From Brockia lithotrophica (GTDB taxonomy: Bacteria; Bacillota; Bacilli; Thermicanales; DSM-22653): a stretch of 64,000 nt of DNA. Under the pieces are notes generated by a model. It was not told the DNA's origin and did not search any database. It saw only the letters and a list, made by a program, of their open reading frames with translations. The stretch spans positions 213,347 through 277,346 of the forward strand of contig PEBW01000003.1 of the NCBI GenBank assembly GCA_003050565.1, written 5' to 3'. A program made the translations under genes and the position numbers. Positions 8,100 through 16,586 of this stretch are shown here, one piece after another (within the stretch, counting starts at the first letter, position 1; every line of letters begins with the position of its first letter).

Positions 8100-9506
8100 T
8101 CACCTGCTCGGGCGCGGGGCGAACTGAGCGGCAAAGAAGTCCGGCGGGAGGCGCCGCGCGCGGCACACGGAACACAGACGTTCCGGATCTCCGGGGCGTG
8201 CGCGAAAGGGCCTGCCGCAACCGGCACACGTTTGCTCCTCGAAGACGACGAGCACGCGCTCCGGAAGGGGTGCAGACGCATTCCAACGAACGGCAATCGC
8301 CTTGCGCGGGCAGAGGACGGCGCACTTCTCGCATCCCAGGCAGCGCTCTTCGTCGAGGACGAGGGCCGCCTCGCCCGAACGGGAACGCCAGGAGAGGGCT
8401 TCCGTGGGACAGACGCGCGCACACACGTCGCAACTGTCGCACGTCTCCCCCACGGCGAGGGTGGCCGTGAGCGCAAACTTCTCCCCGTAGCGGTACGTGC
8501 GAAGGGAAGGGGGCGAGGAGAGCCGTCCCCGGTAGAGTCGCTTTTTCGCCAGGGCGCGCCCCGCTCCGTATCCGCTCACCTGCTCTTCCCCGGCGGGAGG
8601 ACGGCTCGGAGACGCGGTGATCTCCGCCGCCTCGCTCGCCGAAGGAGGGGGCGTTTCCTGCGGCCCCGCGAGGAGTTCGCGAATCCCCGGGGGAAGGAGG
8701 TGGCGAAACACCTCCCGGCGCCCGATCGCCTCTTGCGGGACAGATTCGGGCCTCGAGGATGCGTCGGCGGCACCCCTCCCCCCTCCTTCGGAACCCCCCG
8801 CAAGCGGAACAAACGTCACGGGCCGGCCGTAGCGGCGAAGGGCCTCCTCGAGGGCGCGGAGGTGGGCCTCCGCCTCTTCGTACCGCACGCCCCGCGGGCA
8901 GCGGCGGCAAGGGAGGAGGTCGACGGCCACGCGAAACTGCGGTCCGCCGCGTGAAGGGGAGGCCGAATCGGCGTCCTCCCGCCGATCTGCGCCGCCCGAC
9001 GCGGGCCTCCCCCCCCGAGGAAGGGAAGGGGGCGAAGAAGCCGTACTCGATGGGGAAACGCTTCCGGCATCGAAAAAGTGCGCCGGTTCGAGTTCAAGGA
9101 AGCAAGCGACGGGCCACGACGAACGCTCCCCGTGGGGAGAAAGGGTACAGGCGAGAAAAGGCGGGGATTCTCCCCGGGCACCTGCGGAAGGCGCATCCTC
9201 CACGACGACCGCGGCGTCGGGGAGCTCCCCCTCGCTCCGCGCGTCCCACCACCGACGCGCGTACGCCAAAGAATCGGGGGCGCCCTTTTTCATAAGGGCA
9301 CCGGTCGGACAAGCCCCCACGCAAGCCGCGCAGCCCGTGCAAGCCTCGGGATCGACGGAGACTACCGCCGACGCGCGCACGTCGATGCGGATGGCGCCAA
9401 AGAGGCAAGCACGTGCACACTCGTCACACACGACCTCGCGGCTTTTGGCGTTGAGGCAAACGCCGGGGCGGACGTCGAGCTTTTCTCCCGGAAAGAGGAG
9501 GTCCAT
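8100..9506 (-). CDS. Polyferredoxin with C-terminal zinc-ribbon-like motif
   Basis: Probable electron-transfer protein of 468 aa. From the N-terminus: a loose Cys set at residues 17, 27, 30 and 34, a classical CxxCxxCxxxCP cluster at 56-66, a low-complexity linker of nearly 300 residues, two more classical clusters at about 356-366 and 389-399, and a CxxC...CxxC pair at about 427-448 resembling a zinc ribbon. The ATG at 9506 is preferred to the GTG at 9512 because GAGG lies 8 nt before it. No signal peptide or Tat motif. The long linker is unusual for NapF- or HycB-type proteins. Confidence 0.75.
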   Translation of the reverse strand: MDLLFPGEKLDVRPGVCLNAKSREVVCDECARACLFGAIRIDVRASAVVSVDPEACTGCAACVGACPTGALMKKGAPDSLAYARRWWDARSEGELPDAAVVVEDAPSAGARGESPPFLACTLSPHGERSSWPVACFLELEPAHFFDAGSVSPSSTASSPPSLPRGGRPASGGADRREDADSASPSRGGPQFRVAVDLLPCRRCPRGVRYEEAEAHLRALEEALRRYGRPVTFVPLAGGSEGGGRGAADASSRPESVPQEAIGRREVFRHLLPPGIRELLAGPQETPPPSASEAAEITASPSRPPAGEEQVSGYGAGRALAKKRLYRGRLSSPPSLRTYRYGEKFALTATLAVGETCDSCDVCARVCPTEALSWRSRSGEAALVLDEERCLGCEKCAVLCPRKAIAVRWNASAPLPERVLVVFEEQTCAGCGRPFRARPGDPERLCSVCRARRLPPDFFAAQFAPRPSR

Positions 9507-9614
9507 CCACACGGCCTCATCCCTTCTTCCTCGGGTCAGATTTCCACCCCGAGATCGCGCCTTCCTGCGCGATCTCCTCGAAGCCTCCGGGATTTTCGCG
9601 GCGGCAAAGAAACT

Positions 9615-10007
9615 TCAAAGGCGCCCCCATCCGGGGGGCCACTCTTCGGCCCCCGTCTCACCGCCTGCGGACTCTTCGGGGCATTCTCCTCCACCCGCGG
9701 GGTTCCCGGTCTCCTCAGGCCTTCGTCCGTCCCCGTGGAGGATCAGCCGCTTCCCGAGGACGAGGGACTCCGCGACTTTGCGTCGCGCCTCCTGGTACAT
9801 CCGCTGTACGGTGGATCGGGCCACGCCCATGCGGGCAGCGCACTCCTCTTGGGTAAGCCCCTCGAGGTCGATCAGCCGAATCGTCTCGAGCTCCTCGAGA
9901 GGCATGTGAATCGTGCGCTCCCACGTCCAAGGACCCTGTCCCAGGGGACCGAATTCGCGGTACTCGGGCGAAAAGCACACGCGGCGGCGTTTGCGCGGTC
10001 TAGGCAT
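9615..10007 (-). CDS. DUF134-family helix-turn-helix protein
   Basis: Putative DNA-binding protein of 130 aa. The start MPRPRKRRRVCFSPEYREFGPLG is replaced here by its key parts: an Arg/Lys-rich PRPRK stretch, VCF and EFGPL. A sigma-factor-like HTH follows (LTQEECAARMGVARSTVQRMY). The C-terminal 40 residues are Gly/Glu/Pro-rich and look disordered. It is a candidate regulator of the cluster it sits in, 139 bp after the DUF5320-like gene. Targets are unknown. Confidence 0.78.
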   Translation of the reverse strand: MPRPRKRRRVCFSPEYREFGPLGQGPWTWERTIHMPLEELETIRLIDLEGLTQEECAARMGVARSTVQRMYQEARRKVAESLVLGKRLILHGDGRRPEETGNPAGGGECPEESAGGETGAEEWPPGWGRL

Positions 10008-10145
10008 TGCGTGCCCGGCGCTCCTTCGCAAATTCTCGTCTCTCTTATGCTCTCACGAAACGCCGGGCGGAGCAAGTCGCCGTCCCCGCGAAACACCGCC
10101 AATCTTCACAGACATACGCCGCGATCGACAGAAGCCCTTTTCCCC

Positions 10146-10421
10146 CTACTCCACCTTTTCGGATGCCCCGCCGTCTCCGCCGCCGCGGAGGGCATCTTCG
10201 ATCCACCGAAGCTCGGCGAGGAGCCGTTCCCGCCGGAGTTCCAGCGCGCGCCGCGACCAAGCCTGCGCGAGTTCCGGATTTACCGCTTCCATCCAGGGCC
10301 AGCGGCCCATCCCCTTCCACGGAGGCGGTCCGTACGGAACAACGCTCCAACCCGCGCCGACGCGTCCGCCGCGCCAACCCCAACCACGTCCGCCTCTGCC
10401 CCAAGCAAACCACGGCCTCAT
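10146..10421 (-). CDS. Small Gly/Trp-rich DUF5320-like protein
   Basis: A 91 aa protein with a Gly/Trp/Pro-rich first half (FAWGRGGRGWGWRGG) and a charged helical second half (RRERLLAELRWIEDAL). This layout fits DUF5320-type proteins, which I recall as frequent neighbours of DUF134 genes; the assignment is by composition. The ATG at 10421 is chosen over 10460 because of AGAGGTG upstream. First gene of its operon, 50 nt after the predicted transcript start. Function unknown. Confidence 0.62.
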   Translation of the reverse strand: MRPWFAWGRGGRGWGWRGGRVGAGWSVVPYGPPPWKGMGRWPWMEAVNPELAQAWSRRALELRRERLLAELRWIEDALRGGGDGGASEKVE

Positions 10422-10477
10422 CGCAAACACCTCTCGAACGGTGGGGTATGTTTTGGGCAAATGACCTTTTCAAGGCC

Positions 10478-10506
10478 ATTATACAGGTCCCGAACGAAGA
10501 GCACAA
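10478..10506 (-). promoter_or_regulatory. Promoter of the DUF5320-DUF134-polyferredoxin-torD operon
   Basis: TTGTGC (10501-10506), a 17-bp spacer and a perfect TATAAT (10478-10483) on the minus strand. Directly downstream is an imperfect palindrome, GGCCTTGAAAAGGTC, that could be an operator. The regulator is not known. Confidence 0.65.
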
Positions 10507-10542
10507 GGGGAACCTTCCGGCATGTTCCCGCGAGAAACGGGA

Positions 10543-10575
10543 AAAAGGAAAACCGGGGCCGCCGTGCGACCCCGG
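10543..10575 (-). terminator. Rho-independent terminator after the znuA remnant
   Basis: CCGGGG/CCCCGG arms with an 11-nt loop are followed on the minus strand by TTTTCCTTTTT. It separates the truncated transporter gene from the DUF5320 operon. Confidence 0.75.
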
Positions 10576-10608
10576 ATCCCGCACTTTGGACCTCAAGAAC
10601 TCTGGACC

Positions 10609-11400
10609 TTACTTCGCCTTCGCGCCCAAGAGCTTAGCAAATCCTTCCATATTTGCGCGGAACAGATCTTGGTACGTGACGCCCTTTTCGAACTGCTCCT
10701 TGGTCACCGTTCCGAACGCGTACAGAGGGACGACTTCGACGCCGGCCTCGCGGGCCACGGTTTCCGCCACGTCATCCTTGGTTCCGTAGATCGAACCGAC
10801 GGCGAGGACACCGCTCGCCTCGATTTGCTCGACGACCCTTTGTATCTGTCGCGCCGTAGGCGCTCCCTCCATTCCCAAAAGTCCGGCGATGGAGATCTGC
10901 TTGAGCCCGTACTCCTTGGCGATGTAGGAAAACGGGGGCCGAGAGACGTAAAACTCCCCGTACCTCGCCTCGTTCGCGAGGTTTCGGAAGTCCTTATCCA
11001 GGGCTTCGAGTGAGGCGATGTAGGCATCGCGCTTCTTCTCGTACTCCGCCTTGTGCGCGGGATCGACCGCCACGAGCGCCTCCGTGAACCGCTTGGCGAT
11101 CTCGATCATGTTGCGGGACGTCCAAAAGTGGGGGGCGACCTGTCCCTGCGCCCCTCCTTGGGTGGTCCCTTCTTGCTGATTGCCCGTGGCGCGCTGGATG
11201 AGTTCGAGACCCTGCGCGACTTCCACAACCTTGGTCTTTTGGGAGTCGACGTTCTCGAGAGCCCGCTGAATCCACGCGGCTTCCATACCTGCGCCGTTGT
11301 AGAAGAACAGGCTTGCGTCGGCTACCTTTTGGAGATCTTTGGGCGAGGGCTCAAAGCCGTGCGGTACCTGCCCAGGGGGCACGAGCTCGTACACGTCCAC
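10609..11400 (-). pseudogene. 5'-truncated zinc/manganese ABC transporter binding protein
   Basis: 263 codons of a ZnuA/TroA-family solute-binding protein, beginning at DVYELVPPGQVPHGFEPSP. In intact proteins this is preceded by a signal peptide and about 30 mature residues. Here the frame is open only to about 11442 (QIGGEY is still readable) and meets a stop where the patatin gene ends. Ligands HGFEP and PHFWTS remain, but the third site reads VSRPPFSYIAKEYG where the family has SHxAF, so that His is Arg. No permease or ATPase gene is adjacent. Probably non-functional. Confidence 0.75.
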
Positions 11401-11442
11401 GTACTCGCCGCCGATCTGCCGGGCGCGGATCGGACGTAAGCG

Positions 11443-12240
11443 TCAGGCGCCGCTCGTAGAGAACGACTCCTTGAAACGCGCGAGGAGCGCTTGGATTTCC
11501 GGGAGTTTTCGCCGGGCGGCGCGGCGGCCTTCTTCGACGATTTCTGAAACGTGTTCCAAGCGCAAGGCAGGAAAATGCCCCACCTGGGGTGTGATGAGAA
11601 CGTCCGCGGCGTGGGCCTTTGCGCGAAAGATGTGGTCTTCCATGATTTCGAGGCTCTGGTAGATTACGTCGTACATCCCCGTGATCCGCGGTTTCCCGGG
11701 CTTCAAGGCGACGTCGACGCCGATCACGACGTCTGCCCCCATCTCGCGCAAGACGGCGAGGGGCACACGTTCCACGACGCCGCCGTCGACGAGGATCCGC
11801 CCCTGGTAGAACACCGGCTCGAAGATCCCGGGAATCGCCGCGCTCGCCCGAACGGCGATGTCCGCAGGTCCTTGGCGAAAGACCACGGGTTCACCCCGCT
11901 CGAGGTCTGTGGCCACGATCGCCGTCGGAATCTCCAGGGCCTCGAGGGGCTTCCCGTGGGTGATGAGACGGACGAACTCTCCCACCCGTTCCCCCTTGAG
12001 GAGTCCCCAGCGGGGCGGCGTGAAGTCGAGAAAGAGGCGCTGCTCCACCGAAGTAGCGAAACGCACGAGGCGATCGAGCGGGAGACGGTTCGCGTACGCC
12101 ACGGCGACGACGGCCCCCATGCTGCTCCCCGAAAGGAAATCTACGGGAACCCCCGCTTCCTCGAATACCTGAAGCACGCCCAAATGCGCGAGGCCGCGGG
12201 CACCTCCGGCTCCTAAGGCGAGACCGATACGTGGCCGCAT
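11443..12240 (-). CDS. Patatin-like phospholipase (RssA/YchK type)
   Basis: Cytosolic acyl hydrolase with a Ser-Asp dyad, 265 aa. GAGGARGLAHLGVL forms the oxyanion loop, GSSMGAVV holds the nucleophile and VDGGVVERVP holds the Asp. The ATG at 12240 has GTGGAG upstream and gives the standard start MRPRIGLALGAGGARG; the longer open frame to 12375 crosses the promoter. Substrate unknown. Confidence 0.88.
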   Translation of the reverse strand: MRPRIGLALGAGGARGLAHLGVLQVFEEAGVPVDFLSGSSMGAVVAVAYANRLPLDRLVRFATSVEQRLFLDFTPPRWGLLKGERVGEFVRLITHGKPLEALEIPTAIVATDLERGEPVVFRQGPADIAVRASAAIPGIFEPVFYQGRILVDGGVVERVPLAVLREMGADVVIGVDVALKPGKPRITGMYDVIYQSLEIMEDHIFRAKAHAADVLITPQVGHFPALRLEHVSEIVEEGRRAARRKLPEIQALLARFKESFSTSGA

Positions 12241-12334
12241 GGCTCCACCCGGCCGCACGCCGAAGCCCTTGCTGCGGCCGGTGACTCCCCCCTTCCCCCC
12301 ACAGGTGGACTGAGGCTGCCTTCCCTGCCTCACC

Positions 12335-12343
12335 ATTGTACCA
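12335..12343 (-). promoter_or_regulatory. Extended -10 promoter of the patatin gene
   Basis: TGGTACAAT on the minus strand, 95 bp before the ATG, with no recognisable -35. The remaining 185 bp up to ylbJ hold only a small TATACATGTACA near-palindrome around 12495 that could belong to a sporulation promoter. Nothing else is recognised. Confidence 0.5.
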
Positions 12344-12527
12344 CGTTCGCTCAAACGCCTATTCCTCGGCCGCACTTCTCGGACAAACGCACGCGATAAC
12401 CTCGGGCGAGGGGGGGACCCGCGAAAACCGGAACGGAATAAGGAAGCGAGGCCGGAAATAAGGCCGTAGGGACTGGAATGACGGGGACGGGGATATACAT
12501 GTACAAATCCAGAGGAGGTACGGAGAG

Positions 12528-13706
12528 GTGAGCAAAGCGGCTCCCGTCCGCGGAATCGCGATCGCCCTTCTCGCAGCCGTGGCTTTGGGAATGCTCGTCT
12601 ACCCCGCCGAAGCGCTGCGCGCCGCCCGCCGGGGTCTGGAACTTTGGGCCAACGTGGTTCTCCCCGCCACCTTTCCCTTTCTCGTCCTCGCAGAACTTTC
12701 CATCGCCTGGGAAGTCCCCCAAGCCCTCGCCGTCCTCAGCGCTCCCTTCGTTCGCGCGCTCTTCCGCCTCCCGGGGACGGCGGCCTTTCCCTTCCTGTTC
12801 GGACTTTTCTCGGGCTACCCCACGACGGCGAAGGTCGCCTCCCGCCTCGTCCAAGAAGGACTGCTCGACCGCGCGAGCGCCGCGCGCCTGACGGCCTTCC
12901 TCACGAGCGCCGATCCTTTGTTCCTCGGTGCCGCCGTGGCCACCGGCCTCCTCGGTCGACCCGAACTCACCCCCTACCTCTTCGCGCTGCACTACGGGAC
13001 GTCCGTAGGTCTGGGTCTTTTTTCCCGCTTTTCACCCTTCGAACGCCGCAGGCGTACAGAAGACACGTTGTCCTGCCTTCCACGTGATGCCCCCGATTCC
13101 ACTTTTCGGGGACAGCCGCACGAATCCTTGGGAAGGACCTTTGCCCGCGCCGTCCACGAGGCCGCCTACACCCTCATCGCCATCGGCGGAATCATGACCT
13201 TTATTGCCGTAGCGCTGCAAACCGCAATGCTCGAACTTTCCTGGTGCGCAGGGAGGGTATCCGAAGCGTCCCTCCCGAGCGCAGCAAAGGGAATCCTTAC
13301 GGGGCTTTTCGAAGTTACGCTGGGGCTTGCGGAGATCGCCCGATCCCCTCTCCGCGAAAATGAACGGATCGCCCTCGTCCTCTTTCTCCTCGGGTGGGGA
13401 GGACTTTCCGTACACGTGCAGGTCGCCGCCTTCCTCGCCGAAGCCGGGGTGAGTTTCCGCGCCTTTCCCATCTATCGGCTCCTCCACGGGACCCTCTCCG
13501 CCGCGCTCTCCTTTCTTGTTTGGCCGCACGTAGAACCGTGGTTGTCTCCCGCGATCCCTGCGACGGCGCCGCTTTCCGAAAAGCTTCTCGGGTCCGAAGG
13601 TTCCCCCCCGGGGAACCTGTGGATCCCCTCCCTCGGGCTTGCCGCGATCCTCGCCCTCGGCCTCGCATTGGGTAGCCGCTACCGCAGGCGCTCAGCCGCC
13701 CTCTGA
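12528..13706 (+). CDS. ylbJ: Sporulation integral membrane protein YlbJ
   Basis: 392 aa polytopic membrane protein of the nucleoside-recognition/Gate family, needed for spore cortex formation in Bacillus. Visible are LPATFPFLVLAELSI, the SGYPTTAKVASRL loop and TSADPLFLGAAVATG, all YlbJ hallmarks, and about eight hydrophobic segments. GTG start with AGAGGAGGT 8 nt upstream. Its 3' end overlaps the convergent DUF523 gene by 15 bp. Confidence 0.9.
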   Translation: MSKAAPVRGIAIALLAAVALGMLVYPAEALRAARRGLELWANVVLPATFPFLVLAELSIAWEVPQALAVLSAPFVRALFRLPGTAAFPFLFGLFSGYPTTAKVASRLVQEGLLDRASAARLTAFLTSADPLFLGAAVATGLLGRPELTPYLFALHYGTSVGLGLFSRFSPFERRRRTEDTLSCLPRDAPDSTFRGQPHESLGRTFARAVHEAAYTLIAIGGIMTFIAVALQTAMLELSWCAGRVSEASLPSAAKGILTGLFEVTLGLAEIARSPLRENERIALVLFLLGWGGLSVHVQVAAFLAEAGVSFRAFPIYRLLHGTLSAALSFLVWPHVEPWLSPAIPATAPLSEKLLGSEGSPPGNLWIPSLGLAAILALGLALGSRYRRRSAAL

Positions 13707-14201
13707 GGAAGCTCCTGCGGGAAATTCTTCGTCGGAAAGGACTTCGAGACCGTTCTGCGCGAGGTAGTAGGCGGCAACCCCCATGCCGGAAATGAGACGA
13801 CGTTGAAATGTCCCGTCGTAGACCTCGCGCACGCCGCAGGAAGGGCTCCTTTCCTTGAGAATCGCCGCCCGAGCACCGAACATCCGGGCGAGGCGCAGCG
13901 TTTCCTCGGCTCCGCGGAGGAACGACGACGTGACGTCTTCTCCCGCCGCATTCCGCACGGCGGCTCGGCCTTCCCACACCGCCCGCGCATCTCCCCCCTC
14001 GATTTCTGCGGGAATGCGTGGCGTGGGGAGGCCGCCGAGTTGTTCGGGGCACACGGGTATCGCTTTCCCCTGCCGAACGAGATCGAGCAGGGGCTCCCGG
14101 AGGTTCGTCCCTCCGTCGTAGCGACAGCGAACGCCCAAAAGACAGGCGCTCACGGCGTAGCGCTCGAAAGGCGCACACCTCCCCGGCGACGACCGCTCCA
14201 C
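13692..14201 (-). CDS. DUF523 family protein
   Basis: Small conserved protein (169 aa), function unknown. Signature VSACLLGVRCRYDG near the N-terminus, CPEQLGGLPTPR, and SPSCG with further conserved Cys, suggesting a metal or Fe-S site. The GTG at 14201 follows GAGGGGG with 8 nt spacing; the frame is open to 14234. A candidate promoter lies at 14371-14399. Confidence 0.85.
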   Translation of the reverse strand: MERSSPGRCAPFERYAVSACLLGVRCRYDGGTNLREPLLDLVRQGKAIPVCPEQLGGLPTPRIPAEIEGGDARAVWEGRAAVRNAAGEDVTSSFLRGAEETLRLARMFGARAAILKERSPSCGVREVYDGTFQRRLISGMGVAAYYLAQNGLEVLSDEEFPAGASSEGG

Positions 14202-14370
14202 GGAAAAATCCCCCTCGAAAGAGTTTCGGTCCACCCCGCGGAGAAGTGGTCTAACTCCCCTTCCCCATCTTTGCGCGGAAGGTCCGCTTCGGAAAAGATG
14301 GGAGCCGTGTGGCCACCCCTGCGTTCACCCGACGGGTTTAAGAGATCGGCAAAAGTTGCTTCTACGGCGT

Positions 14371-14399
14371 ACTCTATCGAGGGCAAACCTCGCGGTCAA
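14371..14399 (-). promoter_or_regulatory. Candidate promoter of the DUF523 gene
   Basis: TTGACC (14394-14399), a 17-bp spacer and TAGAGT (14371-14376). It leaves a leader of about 160 nt in which nothing else was recognised. Confidence 0.4.
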
Positions 14400-14427
14400 G
14401 GTTCTTCCGCGACGAGCGGTGGAAATT

Positions 14428-15750
14428 TCACGCCCACGGCTCTCCCCCCTTTTGCGGAAGTTGTCCTTCCCGCCTTTCGCCCATGCGGGGAAAGAGCTTT
14501 CCCAGGACGAAGGCGTTCACCAAAAGAAGCGCCGCGGAAAGCGGGAAGACCATCCGAAGGGAACTCACGTCTGCCACCGCACCGCCGAAGAGAGGGCCGA
14601 GAAAATTTCCGAGATTGGCCGCACTCGTGGCGTAGCCAAAGGTTCGACTCTCAAAACCTTCGGGGGCGCATAGGCGGAGGACGGCATTCAGGGAAGGGCT
14701 GATGCCCCCCAACGCCATCCCGAGGAGGAGGCGCAAGACGAGGAGAGAAGCGATGCCGCGGACGAAAGCGTGGGGAAAGAGGACCATCGCGGCAAGGACG
14801 AGGCTTCCCACGAGCACGCGCTGAGCTCCCAGGCGGTCCGTGGCACGGCCTAGGAACGGTGCCGCAACCATGTTGGCGAGCGCCGTAAGTCCCATGACCA
14901 CGCCCGCCCAAAAGGAAGCCCCGGAATCCGATCCGACCAGTTCGGCGACAAAGAGGGAGAGAAGAGGGTAAATCGCGACGAAGGCGAACTGGACCAGGAA
15001 ATTCGTGAGAAAAAGCACGGCGAGGTCCGGACGAAGGAGGAGGGACGCTCCGCGGCTCCCTCTTTCGCGCGCAGGAGGCGGGGGAGTACGCACGTCGCTC
15101 ACGCCGAAGAGGACGAGGAACGAAACGGCGAAGAGGGAAACGCCCGTGAGGAGGAAAAGCGTACGGTAGCCGAAGTGCTCGGCGAGGAGCCCACCAAGGG
15201 CGGGGCCGACGATCGTACCGGCGACGCTGCCCGACTGCAACACGCCGAGAGCCCACCCCACGCGTTCCCGCGGGGCAGAAACGGCCATGAGCGCCACCGA
15301 GGCGGGAACGATGCCGGAGATAAACCCGTTGAGAAAGCGGAGAACGAAGAGTTCGCCCGGCGTATGCACGAACGCCATGAGGGTGTTCGTAACCGCCATC
15401 CCAAATCCGGAGCGCAAAACCATGAGCTTGCGACCCATGCGGTCCGCAAGCGCACCCCAGATAGGCGCCATGACAAAGGAGGAAAAAAAGCTCACGCTGT
15501 AGATCGCTCCGGACCAGAAGTGGAGGTGGGGGGAGTTCCGAAGCCCTAAATCGGAAGCGAGGAAGAGGGGCAAAAACGGAATCAACTGACTGAACCCTAC
15601 GGCCACAAAGAAGAGGGAAATCGTGAGGACGACGAGGTTTTTCCGCCAGGGTTGAAACTCGGCCTGCGATTCCTCCGCGTGCGTCCGAAAAGCGGCGAAG
15701 TCGGAAGACGACGCCGGCACGCCGCGCGCTTTCTCTCCCGCGTTTTCCAC
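14428..15750 (-). CDS. MFS drug-exporter-like transporter
   Basis: Major facilitator superfamily protein of 440 aa with 12 predicted helices. Motif A between TM2 and TM3 reads GALADRMGRKLMVL, and a second copy reads GRATDRLGAQRVL. The motif C region is GSVAGTIVGPALGGLLAEHFG, here noted as antiporter-like; it resembles the DHA1/MdtG-type drug exporters. The GTG at 15750 has GGGAAG upstream, and the promoter at 15870-15899 rules out the longer frame starting at 15867. Substrate unknown. Confidence 0.85.
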   Translation of the reverse strand: MENAGEKARGVPASSSDFAAFRTHAEESQAEFQPWRKNLVVLTISLFFVAVGFSQLIPFLPLFLASDLGLRNSPHLHFWSGAIYSVSFFSSFVMAPIWGALADRMGRKLMVLRSGFGMAVTNTLMAFVHTPGELFVLRFLNGFISGIVPASVALMAVSAPRERVGWALGVLQSGSVAGTIVGPALGGLLAEHFGYRTLFLLTGVSLFAVSFLVLFGVSDVRTPPPPARERGSRGASLLLRPDLAVLFLTNFLVQFAFVAIYPLLSLFVAELVGSDSGASFWAGVVMGLTALANMVAAPFLGRATDRLGAQRVLVGSLVLAAMVLFPHAFVRGIASLLVLRLLLGMALGGISPSLNAVLRLCAPEGFESRTFGYATSAANLGNFLGPLFGGAVADVSSLRMVFPLSAALLLVNAFVLGKLFPRMGERREGQLPQKGGEPWA

Positions 15751-15869
15751 GTTCGCGTTCTTCCCTTCCCGTGCTTCGACGCATCGACCTTCCCGCCAAA
15801 CGGCAGAGGGGGCACAGAGCTTCGGACCCTGCGCCCCCTTCCACGCCGCACGTGCAAGCCACGTCACCC

Positions 15870-15899
15870 ATTATATATTTCGAGGAACGAAAAATTCAA
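15870..15899 (-). promoter_or_regulatory. Promoter of the MFS transporter gene
   Basis: TTGAAT (15894-15899), an 18-bp spacer and a perfect TATAAT (15870-15875) on the minus strand. It overlaps the last codons and stop of the small upstream gene. Predicted start near 15863. Confidence 0.7.
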
Positions 15900-16188
15900 G
15901 AGACGAATCTCCCGGTTGGGGCTTGGCGGTAGACGCGGTGCACGTGGTGCAGGTTCCTCTGCCCTCGCCGCGCACCCGAAAAGGGTCGTCGGCGAAAACT
16001 TCGCGAAGCTCCTCCTCCACGGAACGCAGAAGTTCGTCCACGGGTCGGCGAAGGCGAGCGAGAGGAAAAGGAAGGGGAGCCTCTCTTCCCGCCCTTTTTA
16101 CCGCACGGGAGAAGTCCTTCCACGCCTGCGTGGACAACACGGCGCCCACCAAAGCGTCTACGGCTTGCCAAAATTCTTCCTCTTCCAC
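15871..16188 (-). CDS. Small hypothetical protein
   Basis: 105 aa, not recognised. The N-terminal half is acidic and helical (MEEEEFWQAVDALVGAV), with a charged VEEELREVFADD segment and a CTTC pair near the C-terminus. Codon choice resembles neighbouring genes. The GTG start has GGGGAAGGT almost abutting it. Its end contains the MFS promoter. May be real; no function can be given. Confidence 0.45.
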   Translation of the reverse strand: MEEEEFWQAVDALVGAVLSTQAWKDFSRAVKRAGREAPLPFPLARLRRPVDELLRSVEEELREVFADDPFRVRGEGRGTCTTCTASTAKPQPGDSSLEFFVPRNI

Positions 16189-16268
16189 ACCTTCCCCGGC
16201 TCGGAATCCACTTCCCGATGCCGGTCGTCACCTCCCCACTTCACGCGGTCATCCCGTCGGGCCACCTG

Positions 16269-16586
16269 TCATAGGGGGGCATTGCGCGGTGCCCCGCCGT
16301 GCGGAACGGCGATTTCCAAGACGTGCTCGGAGAGCAGGTCCCCATGCGAATTGTACATCCGCACCCGAGCGGTATGGCTCCCGGGGGAGAGGCCGCGCAC
16401 GACGTAGGCCCGTGCCGACGTACGACCTACCTCCCGTCCGTCTACGAACACCGCAAACTCTGAGCCGGATCCTCCTTCGAATACGGAAAACTCGAGAAAG
16501 AGGTCGTACCCGCGGACCGTGGCACGAACGGCTAAACCGGAAACGGATCCGGGGCTAGTCTTCCCCGGAAAGCGCCGCATCTGCAC
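16269..16586 (-). CDS. Hypothetical beta-rich protein
   Basis: 105 aa, not recognised. Predicted strands alternate with turns (VRGYDLFLEFSVFEGG, FAVFVDGREVGRT, SHTARVRMYNSHGDLL), like an Ig or fibronectin-type beta sandwich. No signal peptide. The start overlaps the end of the upstream methyltransferase gene by 32 bp, so translation may be coupled; a later start is possible. No clear ribosome binding site. Confidence 0.5.
   Translation of the reverse strand: MQMRRFPGKTSPGSVSGLAVRATVRGYDLFLEFSVFEGGSGSEFAVFVDGREVGRTSARAYVVRGLSPGSHTARVRMYNSHGDLLSEHVLEIAVPHGGAPRNAPL

Noticed and set aside
10143-10400. Gly/Trp-rich repeats resembling a tandem repeat array
   Set aside because: The repetition is amino-acid composition within the DUF5320-like gene, not a DNA repeat.
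14150-14386. Minus-strand ORF of 78 codons overlapping the start of DUF523
   Set aside because: No convincing ribosome binding site or family; it overlaps the candidate DUF523 promoter and N-terminus in another frame.
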